A DNA stretch of 64,000 nt, taken from Halobacteriovoraceae bacterium (lineage in GTDB: Bacteria; Bdellovibrionota; Bacteriovoracia; Bacteriovoracales; Bacteriovoracaceae). Positions 15,969-24,962 of this stretch are shown here, one piece after another. A model generated the notes under the pieces. It was not told the origin of the DNA and did no database searches. It worked only from the letters and a program-made list of their open reading frames with translations. Both the position numbers and the translations under genes were made by a program. The stretch is from contig PAVS01000014.1 of the NCBI GenBank assembly GCA_002713145.1, forward strand, positions 276,892 through 340,891, read 5' to 3'. How positions within the stretch are numbered: the stretch's first letter is position 1; the number at the start of each line of letters is the position of its first letter.

Positions 15969-17231
15969 ATGAACACAAATAATGATTCGATTTCTAGAGA
16001 GGAAATGCAGGAAAACTTTATGGCCAAAACCGAGGCCATGGAAGGTGCCCATGTTGAAGGTCGGGACACTGAAGAAGATAAAATTGTTGGTGAAGGTTTT
16101 TATCGTCTTGCCAAAATTTATTATGATAAAGCCGATCTTGTTTCAGCAGAAGACTACTTTTTAAGGGCAGTTGATAAAACCATTTATCCTCGAGACATGT
16201 ACGCGCAATTTAAATGCTACGGTTTTCTTATTCGTATTTACTCGGAGATGATGAGAGAGGACGAAGCAGCTAAATATATTAGTCTTGCAGAAGAACTTGT
16301 GGAAAAAATCCAAATCGATCTTGGATCATTGTCCAGTAATTATTTTTATAATGTTGGAATGGTTTTCACCTATAAAGGTGATTTTGATCAAGCCTTAGAT
16401 AATTTTAAGCTTTCCTATCAAAAAGCTCAAAAAGAGAACGAGCCGGAACTTATTGCTAAAGGTCTCTATGCTATGGCCAATGCCTCTTATAGTTTAGAGC
16501 GCTATCAGGATGCTAAAAACTATCTCGCTCAGCTCAGTGAACTTCTTAATATCTTAAAGAAAGGCTATCTCAAAGGTAGTATGCATATGCTTTATGGAAA
16601 TATCTTTAACGCAACTGGTGAATACGCTATGGCCAATAAAGCATTTGATACCGCAATAAAACTCTTGCAACAAAAAAACTGCTGGAATCTTTTTGGTTAT
16701 ATTCTTTTAGGTAAAGGTATTGCTGCTAAAAAAGCAGGAGAGTTTAAAGATGCCCTTCTCTTTTTTAGAATTGCTACAAACTCTAAGAATGATAACTTTG
16801 TCAGACTCAACCAAATGATTATCGATCAAGTCGAAGATGTGAACGACTCAAGTGTTGATCTTTACCTGGATCGCCATAACCGAGTGATTCATGAAAAGTC
16901 TATTGGACCTATCGACTTTAAACATCGTTTTGTTTTATTGGAGATTTTATTTCTGCTAGCTAAAAACCCTGGGAAATATTTTTCAAAAGATGATCTGGCC
17001 AAATCAATTTGGAAGGATGAATACAATCCATTGATTCATGATAAGTTGATTTATACTTCTATATCTCGTCTAAGAAAACTGATTGAGCCAAAAGGCGGTT
17101 CCAGAAAGTATATTCTTAGAGGTAAAGATGGTTATACCTTTAATCCAAGAGTAAACGCCCGATTTCATAAAGAAGAAGATGGCTTCTCTCGTAAGAAGTT
17201 TGGAAATATTGAAATTAACGCTCCGGTATAA
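15969..17231 (+). CDS. TPR-repeat protein with C-terminal OmpR-type DNA-binding domain
   Basis: The 420-aa protein has an acidic N-terminus, then several tetratricopeptide-like helical pairs at about residues 40-280 (DLVSAEDYFLRAVDK, DFDQALDNFKLSYQKA, EYAMANKAFDTAIKLL). A winged helix follows at about 310-405 (KYFSKDDLAKSIWKDEYNPL, ISRLRKLIEPKGGSRKYI, GKDGYTF). It is therefore a likely transcription regulator that senses a protein or peptide through its TPRs. ATG 15969, with GGGG 8 nt upstream, is preferred over GTG 15951. There is no receiver domain. Confidence 0.75.
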   Translation: MNTNNDSISREEMQENFMAKTEAMEGAHVEGRDTEEDKIVGEGFYRLAKIYYDKADLVSAEDYFLRAVDKTIYPRDMYAQFKCYGFLIRIYSEMMREDEAAKYISLAEELVEKIQIDLGSLSSNYFYNVGMVFTYKGDFDQALDNFKLSYQKAQKENEPELIAKGLYAMANASYSLERYQDAKNYLAQLSELLNILKKGYLKGSMHMLYGNIFNATGEYAMANKAFDTAIKLLQQKNCWNLFGYILLGKGIAAKKAGEFKDALLFFRIATNSKNDNFVRLNQMIIDQVEDVNDSSVDLYLDRHNRVIHEKSIGPIDFKHRFVLLEILFLLAKNPGKYFSKDDLAKSIWKDEYNPLIHDKLIYTSISRLRKLIEPKGGSRKYILRGKDGYTFNPRVNARFHKEEDGFSRKKFGNIEINAPV

Positions 17232-17232
17232 T
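17227..17232 (+). promoter_or_regulatory. -10 box just before the secreted-protein gene
   Basis: TATAAT ends 12 bases before ATG 17244 and overlaps the stop region of the preceding regulator gene. The predicted leader is only about five bases and contains no ribosome binding site. The -35 is unclear. Confidence 0.45.
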
Positions 17233-17243
17233 ATAGTTTAAAC

Positions 17244-17840
17244 ATGAAAATGAAATACTTAAAAGTCCTCCTTTTGGGAGGACTTTTTATTTTGAGTCAA
17301 AAAGTTCAAGCTCAAATCATTTATAAAGATAAAATGGTCTATAAAGTAGGCCAATCAGTCTTTTCAGTCAAAGATTTAAAGAAAGATTTTGATGGTATTA
17401 ATACATTGGGTTGCATGTATGGAGAGTCATTATTATTAAATATTTTCAATGAAGAATTTAATCAAAAAAACGCCAAGTATTTGCAGTTGTCTCCAGAATT
17501 TGATCAGGCTCAGAAAGAATTTTTTAATCGATTGATTCAATTTAGCAACTTAAAAGTCTATGCCAAATCTCAGCCTGTAGTTGTTGATGCTAATATTGTG
17601 AAATTTCTCTATCTTAATGCCAAAGAAAATAAGTGTGATCGTTCTGTTTTTAAAAATAGCAAGGAGCTTACGGACTCATTTAAAGAGCTCCTCAAATTAG
17701 AAATTTTTGTGAGGTCTCGCTTTTTACCCACTGATAAAGGGGGGAGAACAACTGCCGATGATCTCAAAAAAGCCGTCACTTCCGCTAAAAACCTTCTTAG
17801 TTCTATCGGCAGACAAATTGATAATGAATTCTACTGGTAA
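17244..17840 (+). CDS. Secreted protein of unknown function with a terminator inside its signal-peptide codons
   Basis: The 198-aa protein starts with signal peptide KMKYLKVLLLGGLFILSQKV, followed by a helical, Lys-rich mature part with two cysteines (NTLGCMYG, ENKCDRS). No family recognised; the helical pattern vaguely recalls periplasmic chaperone N-domains. Codons 6 to 15 form an 11-bp intrinsic-terminator hairpin. It follows the TPR regulator by 12 nt and overlaps the next gene by 17 nt if that starts at 17824. Confidence 0.65.
   Translation: MKMKYLKVLLLGGLFILSQKVQAQIIYKDKMVYKVGQSVFSVKDLKKDFDGINTLGCMYGESLLLNIFNEEFNQKNAKYLQLSPEFDQAQKEFFNRLIQFSNLKVYAKSQPVVVDANIVKFLYLNAKENKCDRSVFKNSKELTDSFKELLKLEIFVRSRFLPTDKGGRTTADDLKKAVTSAKNLLSSIGRQIDNEFYW
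17261..17288 (+). terminator. Intrinsic terminator embedded in coding sequence
   Basis: AAAAGTCCTCC (17261-17271) pairs perfectly with GGAGGACTTTT (17277-17287), loop TTTTG, followed by T-rich sequence. It probably ends the TPR-regulator message, yet it lies within the signal-peptide codons of the next gene, so a message for that gene must pass through it. Confidence 0.7.
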
Positions 17841-18297
17841 CAATGAGCCCAAGCTCTCTCTTATGCATTGTGACAATAGGGATCATATTCAACAGAAAAT
17901 GATTCAACTTGATCAAGAGCAGATGGATTATAAATGGGAGAGTAAAACCTGGAAAGAGATATTAGATAAGCCCTATTTTGAATATTGGACTCTCATGTCA
18001 GGCCAAGAACTGATTGGTTTTGCCCTCTATCAACTTTTACCCGATGGTTGTGCTCATCTCTTAAAAATACTGGTTGCTGAAAAATTCAGAAATAGAGGCA
18101 TGGCCGATAAAATCTTTTCTCACTCTAAACAAGAACTTAGTAAAAGGGGAATGGTTTCACTTTATTTAGAAGTGGCCCAAGACAATGAAAAAGCGATCAA
18201 CCTCTATCTCAAACATGGTTTAAAGATACTTAACATTAAAAAGCGATTTTACTCAGATGGTAAAAATGCTTGTGCGATGCAACTTAAGCTTAATTAA
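17824..18297 (+). CDS. GNAT-family N-acetyltransferase, RimI-like
   Basis: The 157-aa protein has the acetyl-CoA-binding pattern of GNAT enzymes: LKILVAEKFRNRGMADKIF (RxxGxA loop) followed by LYLEVAQDNEKAINLYLKHG (the NxxAxxLYxxxGF motif). The order and spacing resemble RimI, which acetylates ribosomal protein S18, but the target here is unproven. ATG 17824 and ATG 17863 are both possible; neither has a good ribosome binding site. It precedes the translation operon, from which it is separated by a terminator-like hairpin. Confidence 0.8.
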   Translation: MNSTGNNEPKLSLMHCDNRDHIQQKMIQLDQEQMDYKWESKTWKEILDKPYFEYWTLMSGQELIGFALYQLLPDGCAHLLKILVAEKFRNRGMADKIFSHSKQELSKRGMVSLYLEVAQDNEKAINLYLKHGLKILNIKKRFYSDGKNACAMQLKLN

Positions 18298-18299
18298 TC

Positions 18300-18326
18300 T
18301 TGTCAAACAGTTGTAGTTTTGATAAT
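18300..18326 (+). promoter_or_regulatory. Candidate promoter of the rimP-nusA-infB operon
   Basis: TTGTCA (18300-18305) and GATAAT (18321-18326) each match the sigma-70 hexamers in five of six positions, with a short 15-bp spacer. The predicted start is near 18333, upstream of the terminator-like hairpin at 18356. Confidence 0.4.
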
Positions 18327-18355
18327 TTATGGGCCTTATACAGTTGTTAATTTTG

Positions 18356-18387
18356 AAAGGTGGGGTTTTGATTCCACCTTTTTTTTT
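18356..18387 (+). terminator. Terminator or attenuator immediately upstream of rimP
   Basis: AAAGGTGG (18356-18363) pairs with CCACCTTT (18374-18381) around a 10-base loop, then an unbroken T-run to 18387. It lies between the candidate promoter and rimP, 16 bases before the rimP start codon, so it may end the GNAT message or attenuate the nusA operon. Confidence 0.8.
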
Positions 18388-18403
18388 ATGAGACAAAGTT
18401 TTT

Positions 18404-18916
18404 ATGGATCTACATAAACAAAGAAATTCTTTGGAAGAGAAGTTTTATGGGCTTGCTCAAGATATTGTTCATAGCCATGAACTCGAGCTTTATGACATGG
18501 AATATATTGGAGCTCAGTCACTTTTAAGAGTCTTTATTATAGACCCCAAAACAAAATCTGCTGAACTAGATGATTGTGTTAAAGTTGATCGAGCTTTTTC
18601 TGAGCCTTGTGAGACCCTAGAATGGATACCAGATAATTTAGTGTTGGAAGTTTCTTCTCCTGGTGTTTATAGAAACTTAAAGACTGTTGAGCATTTTGAA
18701 CAAGCTAGGGGAGAGCTGATTAGCTGTACTCTTATTGGTGATCTTCAGCAGCAAAATAAAGAAGTCCCTAAGTCGATTTGGAAATCAAAAAAACTAAGAG
18801 GGGAATTAAAAGCAATTAAACAAGATAATATATTGATGGATATTGATGGCATAGAATTAGAGATACGAATCTCTAATATTAAAAAAGCTCATCTTGATCC
18901 TGAGCTAAAAGGGTAA
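18404..18916 (+). CDS. rimP: Ribosome maturation factor RimP
   Basis: The 170-aa protein assists late assembly of the 30S subunit. It has the RimP pattern: N-terminal LRVFIIDPK, CVKVDRAFSEPCET, then LVLEVSSPGVYRNL (canonical LEVSSPGxxRxL) and a C-terminal SH3-like beta domain. First gene of the conserved rimP-nusA-infB-rbfA-truB operon; nusA follows after 10 nt. Confidence 0.95.
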   Translation: MDLHKQRNSLEEKFYGLAQDIVHSHELELYDMEYIGAQSLLRVFIIDPKTKSAELDDCVKVDRAFSEPCETLEWIPDNLVLEVSSPGVYRNLKTVEHFEQARGELISCTLIGDLQQQNKEVPKSIWKSKKLRGELKAIKQDNILMDIDGIELEIRISNIKKAHLDPELKG

Positions 18917-18926
18917 GGAGTTTAGC

Positions 18927-20345
18927 GTGAACTTTTCAGAAATTGGTAAAGTGATTGAATTATTGGGTAAAGACCGAGGAATTCAAAAAGAAATTGTTGT
19001 GGGTGCCATTGAGCAAGCATTTTTAGTGACAGCAAGGAAAAAGTTTGGAATTCAGGGGGAATATGAAGCTAGATACAATGAAGATGATGGTGAAATTGAA
19101 ATATTTCAATACAAAAATGTCGTTGATGGAGTTAAAGATCCAATTGTTGAAATTGACTTTGGTGCAGCTAAAGAATTAGACGAAGACTGCGAAGTAGGTG
19201 ATCAACTCGGTATCAAAATTGAAGATCCAAAATTCTCACGTGTCGATATCCAAACAGCAAAACAAATTATTTTTCAAAAAGTCAGAGATGCTGAACGAGA
19301 AATTTTATTTAAAGATTTCAAACATAGAGAAGATGAACTCGTGACTGGAATTGTCCGTCGCTATGAGAGAGGAAATGTTATTCTTGATCTAGGGAAAGCG
19401 GATGCCATTCTTACCAGAAGAGAAACTATCTATGGTGAAACGTTTAAACCAGGTGATAGAGTTCAGGCTTATCTTTCAGAAGTTGTTATGACAAATAGAG
19501 GTCCAGAAATTAGACTCTCAAGAACCTCTCCCATGTTTCTTGTTAAGCTTTTTGAAAATGAAGTTCCTGAAATCCAAGATGGAACTATTGAAATTAAAGC
19601 GGCTGCAAGAGAGCCAGGACATAGAGCTAAAATCGCTGTTTTTACAGTTGATAGAGATATTGATCCGGTGGGAGCTTGTGTTGGGATGAAGGGATCTCGA
19701 GTACAGAATATTGTTAACGAACTTCAAGGTGAAAAAATTGATATTGTTAAATGGCATGATGATGTGGAAGTGTTTGTAAGAAACGCTCTTGCTCCATCTG
19801 AGATTACATCGATAAGTCTCAACCATGATGAGCACACTCTTGATGTTATTGTAGAAGAAGACCAACTCTCTTTGGCGATCGGTAAAAGAGGTCAAAACGT
19901 AAGACTGGCTGCGATGCTTTCAGGTTGGAAAGTGAATATTATTTCTAAAGCTAAGCTACAAGAAAAAGTACGTATGGCCGTTGAAAATCTTGCTCAGTTA
20001 GAGCAAATCACTGAAGCTACGGCGCAAGTCCTTGTTCAGCATGGTATGATGTCCATTGTTGATTTAAGTGCTTCTGATCCAGAAGATCTCATGAAGTCAC
20101 TTGATATCGAATTGGATGCGGCTAATGAAATGATTGCTGCGGCAAGTAGTGCTATTGAAGATGAAAATATTGTGAATGAGCCTGAAGAAGAAGCTGAAAT
20201 AGTTTCTGCTTCGGCAGTACCATCTGCAAGAATGGGTATGATCAAATCTGAGAGTACTGCTAAAGATGGTGAAGAAGATGCTGATAAATTCTCTGATGCT
20301 GAAAGAAGACTGAGAGAAGAACTGGCAGCTTTTAAATTAAAATAA
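18927..20345 (+). CDS. nusA: Transcription termination/antitermination factor NusA
   Basis: NusA binds RNA polymerase and modulates pausing, termination and antitermination. The 472-aa protein has an N-terminal polymerase-binding domain (residues 1-125), an S1 domain (about 130-200, GIVRRYERGNVILDLG), two KH domains (about 205-345, ACVGMKGSRVQNIVNEL and LAIGKRGQNVRLAA) and a C-terminal helical segment near 360-410 (LVQHGMMSIVDL). An acidic tail replaces the second AR repeat of the longer E. coli protein. GTG start with AAGGAG 7 nt upstream. Confidence 0.97.
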   Translation: MNFSEIGKVIELLGKDRGIQKEIVVGAIEQAFLVTARKKFGIQGEYEARYNEDDGEIEIFQYKNVVDGVKDPIVEIDFGAAKELDEDCEVGDQLGIKIEDPKFSRVDIQTAKQIIFQKVRDAEREILFKDFKHREDELVTGIVRRYERGNVILDLGKADAILTRRETIYGETFKPGDRVQAYLSEVVMTNRGPEIRLSRTSPMFLVKLFENEVPEIQDGTIEIKAAAREPGHRAKIAVFTVDRDIDPVGACVGMKGSRVQNIVNELQGEKIDIVKWHDDVEVFVRNALAPSEITSISLNHDEHTLDVIVEEDQLSLAIGKRGQNVRLAAMLSGWKVNIISKAKLQEKVRMAVENLAQLEQITEATAQVLVQHGMMSIVDLSASDPEDLMKSLDIELDAANEMIAAASSAIEDENIVNEPEEEAEIVSASAVPSARMGMIKSESTAKDGEEDADKFSDAERRLREELAAFKLK

Positions 20346-20364
20346 GACAAAAAGTGGAGATAAA

Positions 20365-22950
20365 ATGTCTAAGAAAGTATTTGAATTAGCGAAAGAACTA
20401 GATATCGGAGCTATTGATTTAGTTGAAAAACTAAAAGATATGGGGATGAATGTTCGTAACCACATGGTTAAGCTTTCTGATGAAGAAGTTGAAAAAGCGA
20501 TGGAGGCATTTGCTCCTGCTAAAGAAGCTCCTAAAAAGAAAAAAGTGACGAAGAAAAAAGTCGCAAAAAAGAAAAAAGTTGTTAAGAAAGTCGTTAAAAA
20601 AGCAGCAGCGAAAAAAGAAGAAACGGCTCCTGAGCCTGAAGCTGAAGTAGAAGAAGAAAAAGTTGAAGCTAAGCCTCAAACGGTTGTTCGTAAAAAGAAA
20701 GTGGTTAAAAAGAAAGCTGCAACGAAGAAAGCTGATGATGCTGACGCTAAAACAGATGCTTCTGAAGAAACTTCTGAAGAAGGCAAGCCTGAAAAAGAAG
20801 TCTTCAAAGAAAAAATGCATGCTTTTACTCCTGTTTATGTTCCTGAAAAATCTGAAGAAGACTCAGAGAAATCAACTGAGGCTAAAAAATCTGCGAAAGC
20901 CAATGAACGCTTTGCTGTACCAGGCGAAGATGATCCTGAGAGCGGTAAAGATGAAAGAGGGGCTTCCAAAAAGAGAATGGGGGATCTGGCCAGTATCGTT
21001 TCAAAGAAAGGAGCTGGTAAGTCTAAGGACATGACTCAAATCAAAGCTGACGAGCAAATGAAATTTGCTTCCAATGTTGTTGGGCGAGTGATGTACACAC
21101 CGACTAAGAAAAAGAAAATATACACCGGTGAATCAAAGAAAACTGAGATCACTGAAGTGAAAGATTCAAAACGAGTGATCAATATTTATCGAGTGACAAC
21201 GGGAGCTGAATTAGCCCAGAAGCTAAGTCAGAAATTCTCAAAATTTCAAAATCGTTGTTTGGAAATTAATTTACTCGTTAAAGAAGATGATTATATCGGT
21301 CTAGAACTCGCAGGTGAAATAGCTTCGCTTTATGATTATAGAGTCGAAGATAAAGCCTTTGATGAATCAGATGTTATTGACCAAGATACTGTAGAAGATA
21401 AGTCTCATCTTCCAGTGCGTAACCCCATCATTACTGTTATGGGGCACGTCGATCATGGAAAAACAACATTGCTCGATCATATTAGAAAAACAAAAGTGAC
21501 TGAAGGGGAAGCCGGAGGGATTACCCAACATATTGGTGCTTATTCGGTTAAAGTTGGGAAATCAACACTTACATTTTTAGATACTCCTGGTCACGCGGCT
21601 TTTGCCTCGATGAGACAGCGTGGAGCGAATGTTACTGATGTTGTGATACTCGTTGTTGCGGCAGATGACGGTGTTATGCCACAAACAAAAGAATCGATTA
21701 AGTTTGCTAAAAATGCAGGATGCCCCATCATCGTTGCTGTTAACAAGATGGATAAAGAAGGTGCTAATCCTGAAAGAGTAAAGCAAGAACTGACAGAGTT
21801 TGAGCTTGTTCCTGAAGAGTGGGGAGGGGAAACTCTTTTTGCTAATATCTCTGCTCTCAATGGTGATGGTATTGATGACTTACTAGAGCAAGTTAAGCTT
21901 CAAGCTGAGCTTCTCGATTTAAGAGAAGATCCAAAAGGTGCTGTTGAAGGTGTCATTATTGAGTCAAAAATTGAAACAGGAAGAGGTCCTGTCGCGACTG
22001 TCTTAGTACAAAAAGGGACCCTTAAAAAAGGTGATGCTGTTGTCTGTGGTGAATGCCATGGGCGAGCGAGAACTTTAATGGATACCACAGGTAAAAGTGT
22101 TAAAGAAGCAGGTCCTTCTATTCCAGTGCAAATCTTAGGTTTAGATGCTCCTCCTAGTCCAGGAGAACTTCTCAATGTGGTGAAAAACGAAAGAGAAGCA
22201 AGAAAGGTTGTGGACAATAGAATTTCTGAGCGTAAAGCACTAGAAAATGTTGAAACTCCAAAAGTGGCTTCACTTGAAGATTTCTTCGCGAATGCAGATG
22301 TTCAAACCGGTGAGAAAAAAGTTCTTAATCTTGTGGTCCGCTCTGATGTTCAAGGCTCATATGAAGCGATTAAAGAGGCACTTCAAGCTCTTGGTAACGA
22401 CGAAGTTGGTTTAGAAATTATCGCTGGTGGTGTAGGAGCTATCACTGATAATGACGTCATTATGGCTTCAAATACAAACGGTTATATTATTGGCTTTAAT
22501 ATGCGTCCGGTTACCAGTGCTCGTAAGTTATCCGAAGAGCAAGGTGTGGAAATAAGAACTTATTCAATTATCTATGAGCTCATTGAAGATGTAACTCTTG
22601 CCCTTGAAGGAATGCTTGAGCCTGAGAAAGTTGAAAAATATATTGGTCGTGCTGAAGTTAGAGATACTTTTAATATTCCAAAAGTAGGTACCATTGCAGG
22701 TTGTGGTGTTATCGATGGAAAAATTGAACGTGGATGTAATATCAGATTACTTCGTGACGGTAAGATTGTTTACGATGGAAAACTATCTACACTCAAGCGT
22801 TTTAAAGACGAAGTGAAAGAAGTTTCTAATGGATACGAGTGCGGGATGGCCCTTGAAGGTTTTAATGATATTAAAACTCAAGACCTGATTGAAGCTTACC
22901 AACTCGAAGAAAAAGCTCGTAAGCTTGAAACAGCTTCTCAGTACAACTAA
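20365..22950 (+). CDS. infB: Translation initiation factor IF-2
   Basis: IF-2 is the GTPase that brings initiator tRNA to the 30S subunit. The 861-aa protein has a short N-terminal IF2_N motif (KVFELAKELDIGAIDLVEKL), a long Lys/Glu/Ala-rich linker (about residues 50-340), then the G domain with GHVDHGKT, DTPGHAAF and NKMD, and the beta-barrel domains including the C-terminal tRNA-binding domain (GTIAGCGVIDGKI). The linker length is on the long side, as in alpha-form IF-2. GGAG precedes ATG; it is in the middle of the operon. Confidence 0.98.
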   Translation: MSKKVFELAKELDIGAIDLVEKLKDMGMNVRNHMVKLSDEEVEKAMEAFAPAKEAPKKKKVTKKKVAKKKKVVKKVVKKAAAKKEETAPEPEAEVEEEKVEAKPQTVVRKKKVVKKKAATKKADDADAKTDASEETSEEGKPEKEVFKEKMHAFTPVYVPEKSEEDSEKSTEAKKSAKANERFAVPGEDDPESGKDERGASKKRMGDLASIVSKKGAGKSKDMTQIKADEQMKFASNVVGRVMYTPTKKKKIYTGESKKTEITEVKDSKRVINIYRVTTGAELAQKLSQKFSKFQNRCLEINLLVKEDDYIGLELAGEIASLYDYRVEDKAFDESDVIDQDTVEDKSHLPVRNPIITVMGHVDHGKTTLLDHIRKTKVTEGEAGGITQHIGAYSVKVGKSTLTFLDTPGHAAFASMRQRGANVTDVVILVVAADDGVMPQTKESIKFAKNAGCPIIVAVNKMDKEGANPERVKQELTEFELVPEEWGGETLFANISALNGDGIDDLLEQVKLQAELLDLREDPKGAVEGVIIESKIETGRGPVATVLVQKGTLKKGDAVVCGECHGRARTLMDTTGKSVKEAGPSIPVQILGLDAPPSPGELLNVVKNEREARKVVDNRISERKALENVETPKVASLEDFFANADVQTGEKKVLNLVVRSDVQGSYEAIKEALQALGNDEVGLEIIAGGVGAITDNDVIMASNTNGYIIGFNMRPVTSARKLSEEQGVEIRTYSIIYELIEDVTLALEGMLEPEKVEKYIGRAEVRDTFNIPKVGTIAGCGVIDGKIERGCNIRLLRDGKIVYDGKLSTLKRFKDEVKEVSNGYECGMALEGFNDIKTQDLIEAYQLEEKARKLETASQYN

Positions 22951-22963
22951 CTGAGGATTATTG

Positions 22964-23326
22964 ATGTCAAGAAAACAAGGTCATAATAAAGTTATGTTTG
23001 AAGGTCGGATTAAGGACGCTCTTAATTTGGCCTTAAGACAAAGTCTTAAAGATCCAAGGCTAACCATGGTGAGCATCACTCGAGTAGAACTCACCAATGA
23101 TTATTCTCAAGCCAAAGTCTACTGGGACTCTTTTAATGCTGAAAATAGAGGGGATTTAAAAAAAGCCGTCAGCGGAGCGAGCTCAAAGCTAAGGTCTGTT
23201 CTCGCAAAAGAGCTTAATGTAAGGCATACACCAGAACTTTTTCTTTATTTTGATTCTCAATTTGAAGATGAAAGAAAGATCGAAGAACTTCTCAAGGGTA
23301 ATCAAGATAACTCAGAAGAAAGCTAA
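22964..23326 (+). CDS. rbfA: Ribosome-binding factor A
   Basis: The 120-aa KH-type protein helps mature the 16S rRNA 5' end in 30S assembly. It shows the RbfA pattern: RIKDALNLALRQ, LKDPRLTMVSITRVELTND, AKVYWDSF, LAKELNVRHTPELFLYFD. ATG 22964 is preferred over a TTG three bases upstream because GAGG is 8 nt before it. It overlaps the likely truB start by 59 nt. Confidence 0.95.
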   Translation: MSRKQGHNKVMFEGRIKDALNLALRQSLKDPRLTMVSITRVELTNDYSQAKVYWDSFNAENRGDLKKAVSGASSKLRSVLAKELNVRHTPELFLYFDSQFEDERKIEELLKGNQDNSEES

Positions 23327-24227
23327 CCCTCGCATTTATAATCTTTATAAACCAATTGATCAGACTTCTTACTCTGTCATCAGAGCTCTCAAAAAATATC
23401 TTCCCAAAAAAACAAAGTTAGGTCATTTTGGAACACTGGATCCCTTTGCCTGTGGTGTGCTGATGATCGGCGTGGATGGAGCACAAAAACTCAATGATTA
23501 TATTCATCAGTATTTACCAAAATCATATCTCGCAATGGGAATACTAGGAAAAAAAAGTGAGACCGGAGATCTTACCGAAGGCTTCACTGATGAAGATAGC
23601 TCTGAATACCTAGTCCAAACCATTGCCAAATTTGAACCAGAATTTATTGAAAAACAACTGCAAGATAAATTTCTAGGGGATTATTGGCAATCACCCCATA
23701 AATATTCAGCCGCTAAATTTGAAGGAAAGCCGCTGCATGAGTGGACCCGAGCTGGGGTAGAAATCAAAAAAGAACAAGTCAGACGTGAAGTCTATGAGCT
23801 TAACGTTGTAGAGTATGACTTTCCTCGTTTGAAGATACACTTCAAAGTCAGCTCTGGAACTTATATTAGAACTCTTTTTGCCGACTGTGCAGAGTACTTG
23901 GGGACATTAGGTGTTCTGGAAGGGCTGGAGCGAACAGCAGTGGGAGAGTGTCTCAGCGAGAATGCTCTAAGGGACTTCGAAAGCGCCGTTTCCGAAGATC
24001 AGTTTATGGAGATAGATAAAGTCTTAAACTTAGACTCAATCGTTTTCGCCGATAAAGAAGCTCATTTATATAAAAATGGCGTGAGGCTAAATCAAAGTAG
24101 AATTTGTGAAATGAGATCAGGCCAAATCCGGGGAGAGCATTTTTGGGTGCGAAATATGAAAGGTGATATCTTGGGCCTAGCTAAAATTGAAGAGGATGAA
24201 GTAAGATCTTTATTTAATTTCAGTTAG
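23268..24227 (+). CDS. truB: tRNA pseudouridine(55) synthase TruB
   Basis: It makes pseudouridine 55 in the T-loop of tRNAs. The catalytic block KLGHFGTLDPFACGVL contains the active-site Asp, and SSGTYIRTLFADCAEYLG and the C-terminal PUA-like region fit TruB. About 319 aa from ATG 23268; the true start is uncertain because the family homology begins with YNLYKPIDQTS about 23 codons later and no better ATG exists in that frame. It is the last operon gene and runs 18 nt into the convergent plsC. Confidence 0.93.
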   Translation: MKERSKNFSRVIKITQKKANPRIYNLYKPIDQTSYSVIRALKKYLPKKTKLGHFGTLDPFACGVLMIGVDGAQKLNDYIHQYLPKSYLAMGILGKKSETGDLTEGFTDEDSSEYLVQTIAKFEPEFIEKQLQDKFLGDYWQSPHKYSAAKFEGKPLHEWTRAGVEIKKEQVRREVYELNVVEYDFPRLKIHFKVSSGTYIRTLFADCAEYLGTLGVLEGLERTAVGECLSENALRDFESAVSEDQFMEIDKVLNLDSIVFADKEAHLYKNGVRLNQSRICEMRSGQIRGEHFWVRNMKGDILGLAKIEEDEVRSLFNFS

Positions 24228-24962
24228 TTCTTTATGACCTTGTTTGACTTGCTCCCAGCAGGCCCTTGCAAACTCGTCTTCATTACTAAATTCAGTTGGG
24301 TTAAGTGAAGCATGAAAAATGATTCCTAGCTTAGATCCAGGAATAATAAGACCATGTTGAACCAAATCTTTTGTTCCCGCAATACTTATGGGAAAAACAG
24401 GTATTTTTTGGTTATAGGCATAACGGATAAGTGCTGCTTTGATATTCTTAAAATCTCTCGGAATACCATCTTTGCTACGGGTGCCTTCTGGATAATATTG
24501 CAGATGTTTAAATCCTTCTTTGAGTCTTCTGGCTGCAATCATAAAAACTTTTTTTCTAGAACTTCCTTTTGCTCTATCAACGAGAATAGCTCCACTGGCA
24601 TAACAGCAAATCCCAAAAATAGGAATATAGACCAATGATTTTTTCATGATGGGGGGGATGATAAATGTACTAAAGATCAGAGGTATATCGGCAAAGCTTT
24701 GGTGATTAGCAATGTATAACCCTTGAGGGATGAGGGCTTTTTTTGACTGCTCATCTCTATAATCAAACTTAGTGATACGGGCTAGAGAAATCCAACGTAA
24801 TGTGAGTGAGAAATAGAGTCTCCAGCAAGGAGCTGTCATCTTGAGCCTTCTGTACTGAGAAAAAGGGAGGGCCACAATTGAGACGGGTAAGATGAGTGTT
24901 AAAAAACTAAGGGCAATTCCGATGTAAATAAATGGCTGGAGTAAGACGGCAAGAACGATCAT
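24210..24962 (-). CDS. plsC: 1-acyl-sn-glycerol-3-phosphate acyltransferase
   Basis: It makes phosphatidic acid in the inner membrane. The 250-aa protein has an N-terminal hydrophobic helix, the catalytic NHQSFADIPLIF (NHxxxxD-type block), a substrate-binding YPEGTRSKDG and a later PISIAGT motif. It begins 4 nt inside the end of the upstream M14 peptidase gene and its end overlaps truB by 18 nt. Confidence 0.92.
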   Translation of the reverse strand: MIVLAVLLQPFIYIGIALSFLTLILPVSIVALPFSQYRRLKMTAPCWRLYFSLTLRWISLARITKFDYRDEQSKKALIPQGLYIANHQSFADIPLIFSTFIIPPIMKKSLVYIPIFGICCYASGAILVDRAKGSSRKKVFMIAARRLKEGFKHLQYYPEGTRSKDGIPRDFKNIKAALIRYAYNQKIPVFPISIAGTKDLVQHGLIIPGSKLGIIFHASLNPTEFSNEDEFARACWEQVKQGHKELTEIK

